The notes under the pieces were generated by a model. It had not been told where the DNA came from and searched no databases. It was given only the letters and a program-made list of their open reading frames with translations. From IMG/VR virus record IMGVR_UViG_3300025769_000679, positions 1-27,077 of that record: a DNA stretch of 27,077 nucleotides, one strand, 5' to 3'. The position numbers and the translations under genes are program-made. Shown in pieces: positions 8,260 to 14,732 of this stretch (the first letter of the stretch is position 1; each line of letters begins with the position of its first letter). The stretch comes from a virus.

Positions 8260-8711
8260 CATCGCCTCCATAGGTATAAGCTCAAGTCCCGCCCGGTCGG
8301 GGAAAACCCTGTCGCTGGCCCGCAATCTAGCCGAAAACCGAACCATTCGGCAAATCTAATCGCTCTTTCGTCCTCCGAGGCCACCCAGGCACGCAGCTCG
8401 TCATACACCGCGCCGCTGTCGCGGAAGATCGTGTAAAGCCGGAACAGCGGGCGAAGCTCGGCAGAGGATCGGATTGCAGCGCCCGGATATGAGACGAACC
8501 AGCCGCGCCGATTTACGTCGGGCATGATCGCCATGCTGGCAACGAAATCGCCGTGATCGTTCTCCAGGGTCCAGGCCCATTTAGCCGTCGTCGCCACCAT
8601 CTCGGGCAAATACGGTTGAGCCAACGCTTCCGCTTGTTCCTCGGGCCTTAGCCTCTGCAACATCTCGCTCAACGTCCTGTTGCCGGTGATCCCCGGATGG
8701 AGCATTGCCAT
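8259..8711 (-). CDS. GNAT-fold/DUF2833-like protein of the head region
   Basis: A 150-residue protein. The body (WAWTLENDHGDFVASMAIMP, LRPLFRLYTIFRDSGAVYDE) and the ending (ERAIRFAEWFGFRLD, then SLYLWRR) look like a GNAT acetyltransferase fold: the C-terminal 'A.rfaEwlGF' pattern is typical. DUF2833 proteins, which include T7 gp13 and neighbours of podophage portal genes, share this shape. The classical acetyl-CoA loop (Q/RxxGxG/A) is not evident, so enzymatic activity is doubtful. The start is uncertain: ATGs at 8720, 8711 and 8705 are all possible; 8711 has GGGAG nine bases upstream. The 5' end is overlapped by the 3' end of the preceding gene. Confidence 0.68.
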   Translation of the reverse strand: MAMLHPGITGNRTLSEMLQRLRPEEQAEALAQPYLPEMVATTAKWAWTLENDHGDFVASMAIMPDVNRRGWFVSYPGAAIRSSAELRPLFRLYTIFRDSGAVYDELRAWVASEDERAIRFAEWFGFRLDCGPATGFSPTGRDLSLYLWRR

Positions 8712-9072
8712 AGCCTTCATCTCCCTTGATGCGTCCGGCCCAATCGGCTTTCGCCACGGTGCGCGCCGCCAGTCTGCGGTTGCCGCCCTCCTGGTCGCTT
8801 GATCCCTGGAGGTGGTGCGGTTTCAGGTCCAGGTGGAACTCCTGGCAGTCGATCCGGTGCCAGACACCCTCGCGGATCGGCAGCTCGCCCACCACGGCGC
8901 GGATGAACGTCGAGCGGCGCATGTGGATGCGGCCCTTGCTGTCGGTCCTGACCACGCCGGAGCGCGGCCACACGTCGTCGTCATGCACCATGAAGCTCGG
9001 CAACATCGCCGCGTTGCCCTTGCAGGCGCGCATCAGCGACGGGATGGAAAGATCGAGATCGGGATCGGTCAT
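8581..9072 (-). CDS. Unknown protein with a long 3' overlap
   Basis: A 163-residue protein starting MTDPDLDLSIPSLMRACKGN at 9072, with a GGTGG ribosome site. The first about 115 residues look like a real folded protein (AAMLPSFMVHDDDVWPRSG, RIHMRRSTFIRAVVGELP, WHRIDCQEFHLDLKPHH) of no family I recognise. After residue about 120 the composition turns to Gly/Asp/Arg-rich text that coincides with the 5' region of the next gene in another frame. The frame has no stop until 8581, giving an overlap of about 130 bases, much longer than the other junctions here. Either the overlap is genuine or a frameshift has removed an earlier stop. Confidence 0.62.
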   Translation of the reverse strand: MTDPDLDLSIPSLMRACKGNAAMLPSFMVHDDDVWPRSGVVRTDSKGRIHMRRSTFIRAVVGELPIREGVWHRIDCQEFHLDLKPHHLQGSSDQEGGNRRLAARTVAKADWAGRIKGDEGYGNAPSGDHRQQDVERDVAEAKARGTSGSVGSTVFARDGGDDG

Positions 9073-9272
9073 GTCGCCACCTTGAACGGATTGCTGTAGA
9101 GCGTGCCGTCGGCAAAATGATATCGGCCACACTTGGCGCACGCCCAGCGCTTGTAGCATGGCTCCATCTTCTCCGGCACCGCCGCGTTACTTGGCCTAAC
9201 GGCCTGCATTGGCGGAAAGACTGGCTCATACCAGACGCGCTCGTTGTCGTGCCCACACTCCTTGCAGATCAT
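9069..9272 (-). CDS. Small zinc-ribbon protein
   Basis: A 67-residue protein with two cysteine pairs, CKEC (residues 3-6) and CAKC about 40 residues later, plus an extra Cys before the second pair; this spacing fits a single zinc ribbon. I choose ATG 9272 (MICKECGHDN) because it overlaps the upstream stop (ATATGA) and has GGGGG at suitable distance; an ATG four codons earlier is possible. The segment between the pairs includes MEPCYKRWACAKCGRYHFA. It lies between the VRR-NUC nuclease gene and the unknown 8581-9072 gene. A nucleic-acid-binding or adaptor role is conceivable but not shown. Confidence 0.68.
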   Translation of the reverse strand: MICKECGHDNERVWYEPVFPPMQAVRPSNAAVPEKMEPCYKRWACAKCGRYHFADGTLYSNPFKVAT

Positions 9273-9685
9273 ATCAGCCCCCATGATTTCAGTATCGCCT
9301 CGGCCTCGGTGACGGATCGCACCACGGCATAGCTCGCACCAGCTCGCGCCAGGTCGCGCTGGATATCCTTCTGCGCATCGCTCTGCCTGCTGTCGGCCTT
9401 GACCTCCAGGAAGAACGCGCGACCCTGCCAGATGATCTCGATATCCGGCCAGCCTGGCTTGGTGCCCAGCTTGCGCGCCTTGGCGATCTGGCGCGCGGCC
9501 TCGGCCCCGGCCATGTCCAGCTCGTTCGGGCTGTGGTGGTAGATCGCATCGCCTGGCAACGCGAGATCAAGGAGATCGAGGATCGCCTTGTGGATCGGCC
9601 CCTCGCGGTCCTGGCGCGGCGCGCTGTGGTCGCCGTCGGCCTTGTAGAACTCCTGGAGCTGCGCGGCTGTCATGCGCTTGCTCAT
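9269..9685 (-). CDS. VRR-NUC domain nuclease
   Basis: A 138-residue protein that is essentially one VRR-NUC domain, a PD-(D/E)XK fold found in FAN1 and in stand-alone phage nucleases that cut branched DNA. Visible motifs are an N-terminal helix with Glu (REGPIHKAILDLL, about 27-39), GTKPGWPDIEI with the catalytic Asp at about 81, FFLEVKAD giving the ExK pair E94/K96, and Q105 in the SDAQKDIQRDL helix. The set is complete, so it should be active. In phages such proteins may resolve recombination junctions before packaging, and the location between terminase and portal fits. It overlaps both neighbours by four bases (ATGA type). Confidence 0.87.
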   Translation of the reverse strand: MSKRMTAAQLQEFYKADGDHSAPRQDREGPIHKAILDLLDLALPGDAIYHHSPNELDMAGAEAARQIAKARKLGTKPGWPDIEIIWQGRAFFLEVKADSRQSDAQKDIQRDLARAGASYAVVRSVTEAEAILKSWGLI

Positions 9686-9960
9686 GGCCGATGCCCCAAC
9701 TCCCAGCGGCGATAGCTTGCCAGGTTCTTGATCTGGATCGCCATTGTCCGAGCGTCACCACCCTCGCGCTCCAGGATCGCAACGTGTCGGCCGTAGTGCT
9801 TGGCCGTGTGGCTCACGTCGCCCACCGTCGGGCTGTCCTGCAACGCTTGCTTGATCTGGCGAACTGTCACGCCCCGGCCGTTGCCCCGATCTGGACACGT
9901 CGGGCAGGTGTCGGGATAGACCTTGCCGCATCCCTCGCAGATGAACATGGCCTCGCTCAT
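9682..9960 (-). CDS. Zinc-ribbon-containing unknown protein
   Basis: A 92-residue protein starting at ATG 9960 (MSEAMFICEGCGKVYPDT), chosen because it overlaps the preceding stop as ACATGA. The first 25 residues carry CEGC and CPTC, a compact zinc ribbon. The remainder (VTVRQIKQALQDSPTVGDVS, then HYGRHVAILEREGGDARTM) is helical and contains an ASYRRWELGHR end. I do not recognise the C-terminal part. It is the second small zinc-ribbon gene beside the VRR-NUC gene, one on each side, which may reflect a shared nucleic-acid-related role. Function unknown. Confidence 0.68.
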   Translation of the reverse strand: MSEAMFICEGCGKVYPDTCPTCPDRGNGRGVTVRQIKQALQDSPTVGDVSHTAKHYGRHVAILEREGGDARTMAIQIKNLASYRRWELGHRP

Positions 9961-10139
9961 GTGAGCCACCAGATGAACGCCGCGACGAATAGCGCGAGCG
10001 TCACGCAACCTGCGGCAAGATCGGGCTCGACGCCCTCGAACCCTCCGCGCGAGGTGAAATGATGCCCCAGGAAGCCCGCCATGAACGACGCCCAGGCTCC
10101 AGCGGCGAAGATCGTCAGATATCCGATAAACTCGATCAC
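9957..10139 (-). CDS. Small two-span membrane protein
   Basis: A 60-residue protein with a GTG start at 10139 inside a GTGA overlap with the previous gene; GGAGG lies seven bases upstream, which decides the start. It contains two hydrophobic segments, IEFIGYLTIFAAGAWASFMA near the N-terminus and CVTLALFVAAFIWWLT at the C-terminus, separated by a polar loop (HHFTSRGGFEGVEPDL). The size and topology would fit a small holin or another inner-membrane protein, but it lies in the packaging region, far from the amidase and spanins, so a holin call is speculative. Confidence 0.65.
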   Translation of the reverse strand: MIEFIGYLTIFAAGAWASFMAGFLGHHFTSRGGFEGVEPDLAAGCVTLALFVAAFIWWLT

Positions 10140-10366
10140 TTGCGCACCTCCGTCTCGACCATTACCGGCGGATGCGCGGTGCCCAGGATCGTCAGACGAA
10201 CCGAGCCGCCTTCCACCAGGGTTTTCAGCTCGGCCGGGCTCGGTTCCCAAAGGCTGACCATGACGGGATGCCCGTCCATCAGCTCGTCACGGATCGCAAG
10301 GCGGTGATACTCGTCCTGGCTTTCAGCAAGAACGCGGGTCGCGTGAAGCGGTCGCAGCGGGATCAT
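10136..10366 (-). CDS. Unknown small protein
   Basis: A 76-residue protein starting at ATG 10366 in an ATGA overlap with the preceding gene and ending in a GTGA overlap with the membrane-protein gene. It is predicted mixed alpha/beta: a basic start (MIPLRPLHATRVLAESQDEY), a middle with DGHPVMVSLWEPSPAELKTL and an ending VRLTILGTAHPPVMVETEV. There are no cysteines, membrane segments or known motifs. The tight overlaps on both sides and preserved reading frame support it as a real gene. Function not recognised. Confidence 0.62.
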   Translation of the reverse strand: MIPLRPLHATRVLAESQDEYHRLAIRDELMDGHPVMVSLWEPSPAELKTLVEGGSVRLTILGTAHPPVMVETEVRK

Positions 10367-10653
10367 GCTCTGCCCTCCGCTGGAGCCATGCCGGTGACGC
10401 AGCTTTCCGCGAAAGCCTCCAGCTCGTCGGCATACTGCGTGAAAATGCGCTGCATCGTCTCCTCGTCCTGGGGCGTCACTTCCTCGTCGGCCGTCAGGCT
10501 TCCCAGAACAACGCCCTGATACATCGTCGCGCCCGCATAGAACGCCTGCCGTAGCTGCTGGAGCTGGCTTTGCCCCATCGCCTGCGGCCCGCCCTTGTAG
10601 ACCATCTGGACGTAGCCCAGAAACTGCCGCTCAACCAATCCTGGTTCCTTCAT
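10363..10653 (-). CDS. Unknown helical protein
   Basis: A 96-residue, mostly helical protein: LVERQFLGYVQMVYKGGP, SQLQQLRQAFYAGATMYQGV, then an acidic region TADEEVTPQDEETMQRIFTQ and YADELEAFAESCV. The 'Q..qLr.aFyaGa' pattern recurs in small phage proteins of unknown function near packaging genes. It starts at ATG 10653, overlapping the preceding stop by four bases, and ends in an ATGA overlap with the next gene. No catalytic motif is seen; a structural or adaptor role cannot be told from sequence. Confidence 0.65.
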   Translation of the reverse strand: MKEPGLVERQFLGYVQMVYKGGPQAMGQSQLQQLRQAFYAGATMYQGVVLGSLTADEEVTPQDEETMQRIFTQYADELEAFAESCVTGMAPAEGRA

Positions 10654-10850
10654 TCCTTCCCCTCCGCTCTGCGCATCCGCGCGATTGCGCGCCGCATGAT
10701 CCGGCGGCGCTCGGCCAGAAGCTCCTCAATCGTCGCTGCTTTGCGCTCGATCCGCTCCTGAATTGTGGCAAGCCTCTGTTTTTCCTCGTCTTTCGCATGA
10801 TCGCGCCACGGCGCGGGTATCGGTCCTCGGTCCACGGTGCGGTTCCACAT
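10650..10850 (-). CDS. Short coiled-coil protein after the large terminase
   Basis: A 66-residue protein. I take the ATG at 10850 (MWNRTVDRGPIPAPWRDHAK) because GAGGGG lies about nine bases upstream; ATGs at 10907 and 10883 are possible but lack a good site. After a proline-containing head, the rest is one long charged helix with heptad-like spacing (RLATIQERIERKAATIEELL, then AERRRIMRRAIARMRRAEG), so a coiled coil is likely, and the C-terminus is strongly basic. It lies 53 bases downstream of the terminase stop. Function unknown; it may bind DNA or oligomerise. Confidence 0.58.
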   Translation of the reverse strand: MWNRTVDRGPIPAPWRDHAKDEEKQRLATIQERIERKAATIEELLAERRRIMRRAIARMRRAEGKE

Positions 10851-10903
10851 GCTGCTAACCCCTCGATATGTGGCAATCACCATGCACCGCACCCCGTCAC
10901 ACG

Positions 10904-12541
10904 TCAAGCGAACACGTCAAAGTCGCCGTCGGCCTGGAAGGATGCCGGGCCTTTCCCAAAGTCCTGCCTGCCGCCCAGGCGGTCGAACTCGCCCACGCCC
11001 AGGAAGCCATAGCCCGCCCCGTCGCAGATGTGGCTTTCGTCGTTCTTGCTGGGCTTGTCGGCGTAGCGATCCTCGCCCGACACGGCCAGCCGCTTGAAGT
11101 GCCAGGCACCCATGAGCCCCTTGTGCAGCATCGGGCAGTTACGCTTGTTGACCAGGAGCCCAGGCTTGCCCTCGATCATCCGCTCGCATGGACCGGCCAG
11201 CGCCGCGATCCGCATCTTCGGGTCTTGGGTTGGCGCTGGCTCCAGGTTGATACCGTGTTGCGAGCGCAGCCAGTCGAAGCTCGCCGTCTCGAATATCTCG
11301 TCGCGCTTGCCACCCGCCGGATCGCCCCAGCCCTTGCCGGTCAGTCCCTTGGCGACGTGATCGGGGAAGTGCTGCACCAGCGCCTCGCCCACCAGCTCGC
11401 CAAAGCGCTTGATCCCCATGTCGAAGCACACCACCTCGCGGTGCGCCAACAACACGCCCTTGGGATGCCGCTGGAACAGGAGCGCCGAAGGCTGGAGCGT
11501 GCCGCCGCCAATGTCGGCCCCGATGTAGATCGGCTCGTCGGGCATGACGGGCAGGTGATCCACGCCATGCACCTGGCCGTTGTATTGCGGGACCACGCGC
11601 CGCCCGTCGGTCACGAACGTGTAGACGCCCTGGAGATAGCTCTGGATTTCCTCCAGCGTCTTGCCTGCCAGCGCGCGGCCGTAGTAGCTGCGCACCCCGA
11701 GCGGGTTCGAGCCAGCATCGACGCGGGACAGCGCGACCAGGTTCTCCTGCCAGGGGTTCACGATCCAGAACCGATCCGCCGCTCGGATCACCTCGATAGG
11801 GCACTCGACGCGCCGCACCTTGCCCCGATACCAGATCAGCACCTCGGCCGACGTGAGGCGCACGCCCTGATACTCGGGGAAATTCTCGTCCACGATCTCG
11901 GCACCGCCGCCCCTGGGCTTCACCTCCAGGACGCCGGGCGGTTGCTGGTGGAAGCTGTAGCCCTCGGGCGTCTCGCGGTGATGCCAGCCGTAGAGCCAAT
12001 GATCGGCGTCAGGCGGGTTGGTGTCGCCCCAGATGCCGCTCCAGGTGGTCGGGCGCTCGTTCACCCCGAACCGGCCGACACGCTCGGTCAAGCGGGTAAT
12101 GACGGATCGCGGCACCTCGCGCATCTCGTTGATGAAGGCCCCGGTCAGCTCCAGCGATAGGAGCTTCTTCACGTCCTTGGGCTTGTCGAGCGCGATCAGG
12201 TTGACCTCGATCTCCAGGTCGGAGTTGCGCGGCTGGATCATGTGCGTGGCCGGGGATCGCCAGATGATATCCCCGAACGCATCCGAGGGATAAATCTGTT
12301 GATAGGTCACGGCCGTTGTGGATCGCAGCTCGGGCATGGTGTTGCGGATCACCGCGAAGCGCGACCGACGTTTGCCGTCGTCGCTGGGCGCTTGCTCCTG
12401 GCCGAGATCGAGGATGCGCTGGAGGCCGGGCACCGACTTGCCGGAGCCGACCGGCCCGATGATGAACGACGCGAACGCGCGATCCTGCTTGTAGGCCCAG
12501 GCCACCGGGCTCGTCTCGTAGGTCCAGGTCTGCGTCACCAT
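10904..12541 (-). CDS. terL: Terminase large subunit
   Basis: The ATP-driven packaging motor and headful or end-cutting nuclease. From ATG 12541 (MVTQTWTYETSPVAWAYK, GGAG eight bases upstream) it is 545 residues, normal for the family. Walker A is GPVGSGKS (29-36); the Walker B-type segment is LELTGAFINE (130-139), with the acidic residue after the hydrophobic strand. Around residue 340 IYIGADIGGGTLQPSALLF is the first strand of the RNase H-like nuclease domain, with its metal-binding Asp; further acidic residues near the C-terminus (YADKPSKNDESHICD) complete it. An upstream in-frame ATG at 12592 would overlap the previous short frame and lacks a ribosome site. It follows the small terminase by a few short genes. 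Confidence 0.94.
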   Translation of the reverse strand: MVTQTWTYETSPVAWAYKQDRAFASFIIGPVGSGKSVPGLQRILDLGQEQAPSDDGKRRSRFAVIRNTMPELRSTTAVTYQQIYPSDAFGDIIWRSPATHMIQPRNSDLEIEVNLIALDKPKDVKKLLSLELTGAFINEMREVPRSVITRLTERVGRFGVNERPTTWSGIWGDTNPPDADHWLYGWHHRETPEGYSFHQQPPGVLEVKPRGGGAEIVDENFPEYQGVRLTSAEVLIWYRGKVRRVECPIEVIRAADRFWIVNPWQENLVALSRVDAGSNPLGVRSYYGRALAGKTLEEIQSYLQGVYTFVTDGRRVVPQYNGQVHGVDHLPVMPDEPIYIGADIGGGTLQPSALLFQRHPKGVLLAHREVVCFDMGIKRFGELVGEALVQHFPDHVAKGLTGKGWGDPAGGKRDEIFETASFDWLRSQHGINLEPAPTQDPKMRIAALAGPCERMIEGKPGLLVNKRNCPMLHKGLMGAWHFKRLAVSGEDRYADKPSKNDESHICDGAGYGFLGVGEFDRLGGRQDFGKGPASFQADGDFDVFA

Positions 12542-12636
12542 CCGGCCAGCTCCAACACCGTGAGCGCGAGCTTGATCGCCCCGGCCGCGCATGACGCCGC
12601 CAGGACGGAACGCCCGATGATCCGATAGGCCGTCAC
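12535..12636 (-). CDS. Possible 33-residue membrane peptide between two genes
   Basis: A short frame with a GTG start (12636) in a GTGA overlap with the preceding stop and a TGA that overlaps the terminase ATG (ATGGTGA). It would encode a peptide with one hydrophobic span (IIGRSVLAASCAAGAIKLAL, then TVLELAGW). Without it the terminase start would be isolated by about 90 bases, unusual in this compact block, while with it the coupling chain is unbroken. An AAGG-type ribosome site is present but weak. Supported by gene packing only. Confidence 0.4.
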   Translation of the reverse strand: MTAYRIIGRSVLAASCAAGAIKLALTVLELAGW

Positions 12637-12911
12637 CGCTTCACCTTCGCCTTGATCGCCAGGTAATCCACGATCCTCTCCCCGTCCCCGTTGCGCTCGG
12701 CCGTGATCCGCTGCGTCAGGAGGCAGAGCCCGCGATCATGCAGGAGCATTGCCGCGCGCTTCACCGTCGTGGGCGCAGAACCGGCCGAGCCGCGATGATA
12801 CACCACCAAGTCGCCAGGCTCCACGCGGTCGAGCGCCTGGGCGATCACCGCTTCCTCGCTGCCTGGTGCGATCTTCTCGATCCTGACCTCCTGCCTCACG
12901 CGATCATCCAT
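12633..12911 (-). CDS. Unknown protein upstream of the large terminase
   Basis: A 92-residue protein from ATG 12911 (MDDRVRQEVRIEKIAPGSEE), with GGGGGG about eight bases upstream. Segments EPGDLVVYHRGSAGSAPTTV, AAMLLHDRGLCLLTQRIT and RIVDYLAIKAK suggest a compact alpha/beta or winged-helix-like fold, with 'GDLVVYHRG' as its most distinctive motif; similar short proteins occur near terminase genes in alphaproteobacterial phages but are uncharacterised to my knowledge. It overlaps the preceding gene by 16 bases. An earlier in-frame ATG would create a much longer overlap and has no site. Confidence 0.65.
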   Translation of the reverse strand: MDDRVRQEVRIEKIAPGSEEAVIAQALDRVEPGDLVVYHRGSAGSAPTTVKRAAMLLHDRGLCLLTQRITAERNGDGERIVDYLAIKAKVKR

Positions 12912-13174
12912 GCCAGAGCCCCCCAGACGCCAAGCCCGACCGCGATCCAGATCAGGTGCCAAGCCAGCGGGCCGCGACCCAGCTCTGAGAACTCGCCCCG
13001 AGCCGGGCAATCCCTGCCTTGGTTGCAGTCGTGGTTGCACGGCGGACAGCGCAAGTCACTTGCGCCTCCTGTGCGGGCCGCTGAGCGCCCTTGCACCTTC
13101 TCGGCACCCTCGGCCCGCGAATGCCCAATCACGCGCCCACGCGGCGCTCCTGCGCTGTTCTCTGCCCTATTCAT
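12896..13174 (-). CDS. Cys-rich protein with C-terminal membrane span
   Basis: A 92-residue protein starting at ATG 13174, with GGAG seven bases upstream and the start overlapping the small-terminase stop. The N-terminal 40 residues are basic and Ala/Gly-rich. A cysteine cluster CPPCNHDCNQGRDCP follows (about residues 43-57); 'CNQGRDC' motifs recur in short phage and plasmid proteins. The C-terminus is a single hydrophobic span (WHLIWIAVGLGVWGALAWMI). It may be a membrane-anchored metal-binding protein with the cluster in the cytoplasm, but the function is unknown. Part of its coding sequence (13049-13065) forms a palindrome shared with two other sites in the window. Confidence 0.62.
   Translation of the reverse strand: MNRAENSAGAPRGRVIGHSRAEGAEKVQGRSAARTGGASDLRCPPCNHDCNQGRDCPARGEFSELGRGPLAWHLIWIAVGLGVWGALAWMIA
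13049..13065. repeat. CAAGTCACTTG palindrome, copy 1
   Basis: A 17-base palindrome with 8-base arms GCGCAAGT and ACTTGCGC around a single central C, inside the coding region of the Cys-rich membrane protein. The core (13052-13062) is identical to the cores at 14916-14926 and 20749-20759, with the centre base in the same orientation. Confidence 0.75.
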
Positions 13175-13637
13175 CGTCGTCTCCTTCCGGTTGCCACTTG
13201 GGGATCGCCTTGATCGCCTCCCCGTATGCGGGCGGGATCACTCTCACCTCGAAGCCGTCGCCCGTGCCGCCTTCTCGATCTTCTCGGCCGTAGCCGTGGT
13301 TCACTTCCAGGGCGAACTTGGCCCCGTTCGATGCCTCCCGAGCGTAAAGCGCTTCTTCTGCGAACTCTGCGATCCGCATCTTGGCGCGCGCGATGATCGG
13401 GATAAATGCTGGATCGCGTGGCTCGTCTCCCCTGCCATAGTGCATGAGCGTCACCCGTGTGCATCCGAGCGCGAGTGCGAGCCCTGCCATCGTTGGGGGC
13501 ACCTGGTATTCTTCCTCGTATGGGTCTCCATCGCGCGGATAGATTTTGCGCTTGCGCACCCGGCTCTGGAAATACTCCTCGATCCTCTGCTCCAGCTCCT
13601 CGGGATCGGTGAAGGCGAGCTGCCCGCGTTTTGCCAT
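13167..13637 (-). CDS. terS: Terminase small subunit
   Basis: A 156-residue protein resembling P22 gp3/DUF-type small terminases, which bind the packaging site and load the large subunit. The N-terminal part (LAFTDPEELEQRIEEYFQSR) leads to a helix-turn-helix-like segment PPTMAGLALALGCTRVTLMH; then FIPIIARAKMRIAEFAEEAL and SNGAKFALEVNHGYGRED, where 'iF.LKn.fGw' stands in relatives. The C-terminus is acidic (EGDDDE). Two adjacent ATGs exist; the second (13637) has the better spacing to AGGAGG and forms a TGATG junction with the initiator-like gene. The large subunit lies three short genes downstream. Confidence 0.83.
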   Translation of the reverse strand: MAKRGQLAFTDPEELEQRIEEYFQSRVRKRKIYPRDGDPYEEEYQVPPTMAGLALALGCTRVTLMHYGRGDEPRDPAFIPIIARAKMRIAEFAEEALYAREASNGAKFALEVNHGYGREDREGGTGDGFEVRVIPPAYGEAIKAIPKWQPEGDDDE

Positions 13638-14509
13638 CATGCCCCTCCTCGTTCTGCCAGGCGCTGCCGTAGGTGTGCGAGCGCTTCATCCCCGATGTTC
13701 TTCATGCCGCCCGACCGACCGCTATTAGCGGGCGGGGAGGGAGGGCGGCTTTGCGAACCCTCTCCCCCTTGGAACCCCCTCTCCGTGGTCTTGTCCGTGA
13801 TCTTATCCGTGGTCTTGGTCTTATCCGTGGTCTTTTCCTTTTCCTTATTCTTTTCCGTATCCGTTATATCGCTAGGGCTTCCGATAGGGGTATGGGATAG
13901 GGGTATCAGTAGGGCTTCCCCGAGGCGGTCGAGCGTGTTTGCGTCGAGCCCGATCTCTTGCGAGGTGAGCATCGGTTCGAGCTTCATCTCCTTGACCAGA
14001 TCAGCGGCTGTGCTGTCGAAACCGCCCATCGCTTCGAGGATTTTCTGGGCCTCGACGTGATCGCTGCGCTGTTCGCTGTGCCGGAGCCTTGATGCCTTCT
14101 CGCGCCATTCCTCGCGGCGCTCGAACATGGCAAGGATCAGATCGCAGGCGGCGCAGTCTCTGACGGGTGAGTAAGGCAGGGCCTGGATTATGCGCACCGG
14201 GCCTTGCAGGTGCTTTCGGCTGGAGATCGAGTTGAACCGGAAGAAGTTGACGATCTGGATCAGCTCCTCCTCGGGGTCGTATCGGATCAGGCGCGCGTCG
14301 GCCAAGTTGACGAACGCGGCGCGCACATCGTCGGCCGGAACTTTCAGCTCCAGCGCTGCCATTTCTGGCGGCAGGACAAACGCCCCGGCGCTGTTGCCGT
14401 GTGTGGTGGTGTGCAGGTAGAGGTAGACCAGGCGCGCGAGATCGCTTTCGAGCTGCCGAAACCTCTTGCTGCGCCAGATCGAGCTGGAGATGATGCCGAA
14501 CTGTCTCAC
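13637..14509 (-). CDS. Replication initiator-like protein (winged-helix N-terminus)
   Basis: A 290-residue protein with a GTG start at 14509 (VRQFGIISSSIWRSKRFRQL); the ribosome site is weak. Residues 1-110 match the N-terminal winged-helix pattern of phage replication proteins: 'ARLVYLYLHTTTHGNSAGAF', LPPEMAALELKVPADDVRAA, then DARLIRYDPEEELIQIVNFF. Such O-like proteins bind the origin and recruit a helicase loader. The C-terminal 80 residues are a charged, Lys/Thr-rich linker (TTDKTKTTDKITDKTTERG) and a basic tail, with no helicase motifs. The linker is encoded by repeated DNA that may itself be the origin. It is unusual that the gene sits in the same leftward block as the packaging genes. 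Confidence 0.7.
   Translation of the reverse strand: MRQFGIISSSIWRSKRFRQLESDLARLVYLYLHTTTHGNSAGAFVLPPEMAALELKVPADDVRAAFVNLADARLIRYDPEEELIQIVNFFRFNSISSRKHLQGPVRIIQALPYSPVRDCAACDLILAMFERREEWREKASRLRHSEQRSDHVEAQKILEAMGGFDSTAADLVKEMKLEPMLTSQEIGLDANTLDRLGEALLIPLSHTPIGSPSDITDTEKNKEKEKTTDKTKTTDKITDKTTERGFQGGEGSQSRPPSPPANSGRSGGMKNIGDEALAHLRQRLAERGGA
13782..13870. repeat. Iteron-like direct repeats plus T-rich tract; candidate replication origin
   Basis: Four copies of TCCGTGRTCTT start at 13782, 13794, 13806 and 13824 on the plus strand (second copy has A at the variable position), spaced 12, 12 and 18 bases. They are followed by a strongly pyrimidine-biased, AT-richer stretch (13831-13870) of T-runs broken by CC, ending in TTATATCGC. 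The repeats lie in the linker part of the initiator-like gene (residues about 213-243). This is the same arrangement as the lambda origin inside gene O. The same DNA also encodes Lys/Thr-rich protein, so a coding explanation remains possible. Confidence 0.45.
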
Positions 14510-14513
14510 GGGA

Positions 14514-14732
14514 TCACCGCCCTGACGGTTCCGGCACCGCCTCCAGGTTCTCGACCAGGGCGCGGATCGCATCGCCCTTCGACTTCCAGAGGTGATAGCT
14601 CGCGCCGCTCGCGCGCTTCATCTCCGCTTCCGAAAGCTCGGAACCACCGGCCAAGATGATCTTGACCGCAGCCCCCAGAACGTTGAGATCGGCGGCCATG
14701 ACCGGCCCCGCGTTGTGAATGTGCAGGCTCAT
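14514..14732 (-). CDS. Unknown small protein
   Basis: A 72-residue protein from ATG 14732 (MSLHIHNAGPVMAADLNVLG), chosen for AGGAG six bases upstream and the ATGA overlap with the preceding stop. An alternative ATG eight codons earlier is less well placed. It is predicted alpha-helical (AAVKIILAGGSELSEAEMKR, KSKGDAIRALVENLEAV). No motif identifies it; the length and location just upstream of the initiator-like gene would allow a small DNA-binding regulator, but no helix-turn-helix can be claimed from inspection. Confidence 0.6.
   Translation of the reverse strand: MSLHIHNAGPVMAADLNVLGAAVKIILAGGSELSEAEMKRASGASYHLWKSKGDAIRALVENLEAVPEPSGR

Noticed and set aside
6344-8359. 671-codon plus-strand frame
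   Set aside because: Antisense to the portal and neighbours; GC-rich codon bias on the real strand leaves the opposite frame open. No ribosome site or fold.
8259-8711. Active GNAT acetyltransferase
   Set aside because: The fold pattern is suggestive, but the acetyl-CoA-binding loop is not visible, so only a GNAT-like/DUF2833-like call is made.
10868-12160. 430-codon plus-strand frame
   Set aside because: Antisense to the large terminase, whose Walker A and nuclease motifs are on the minus strand.
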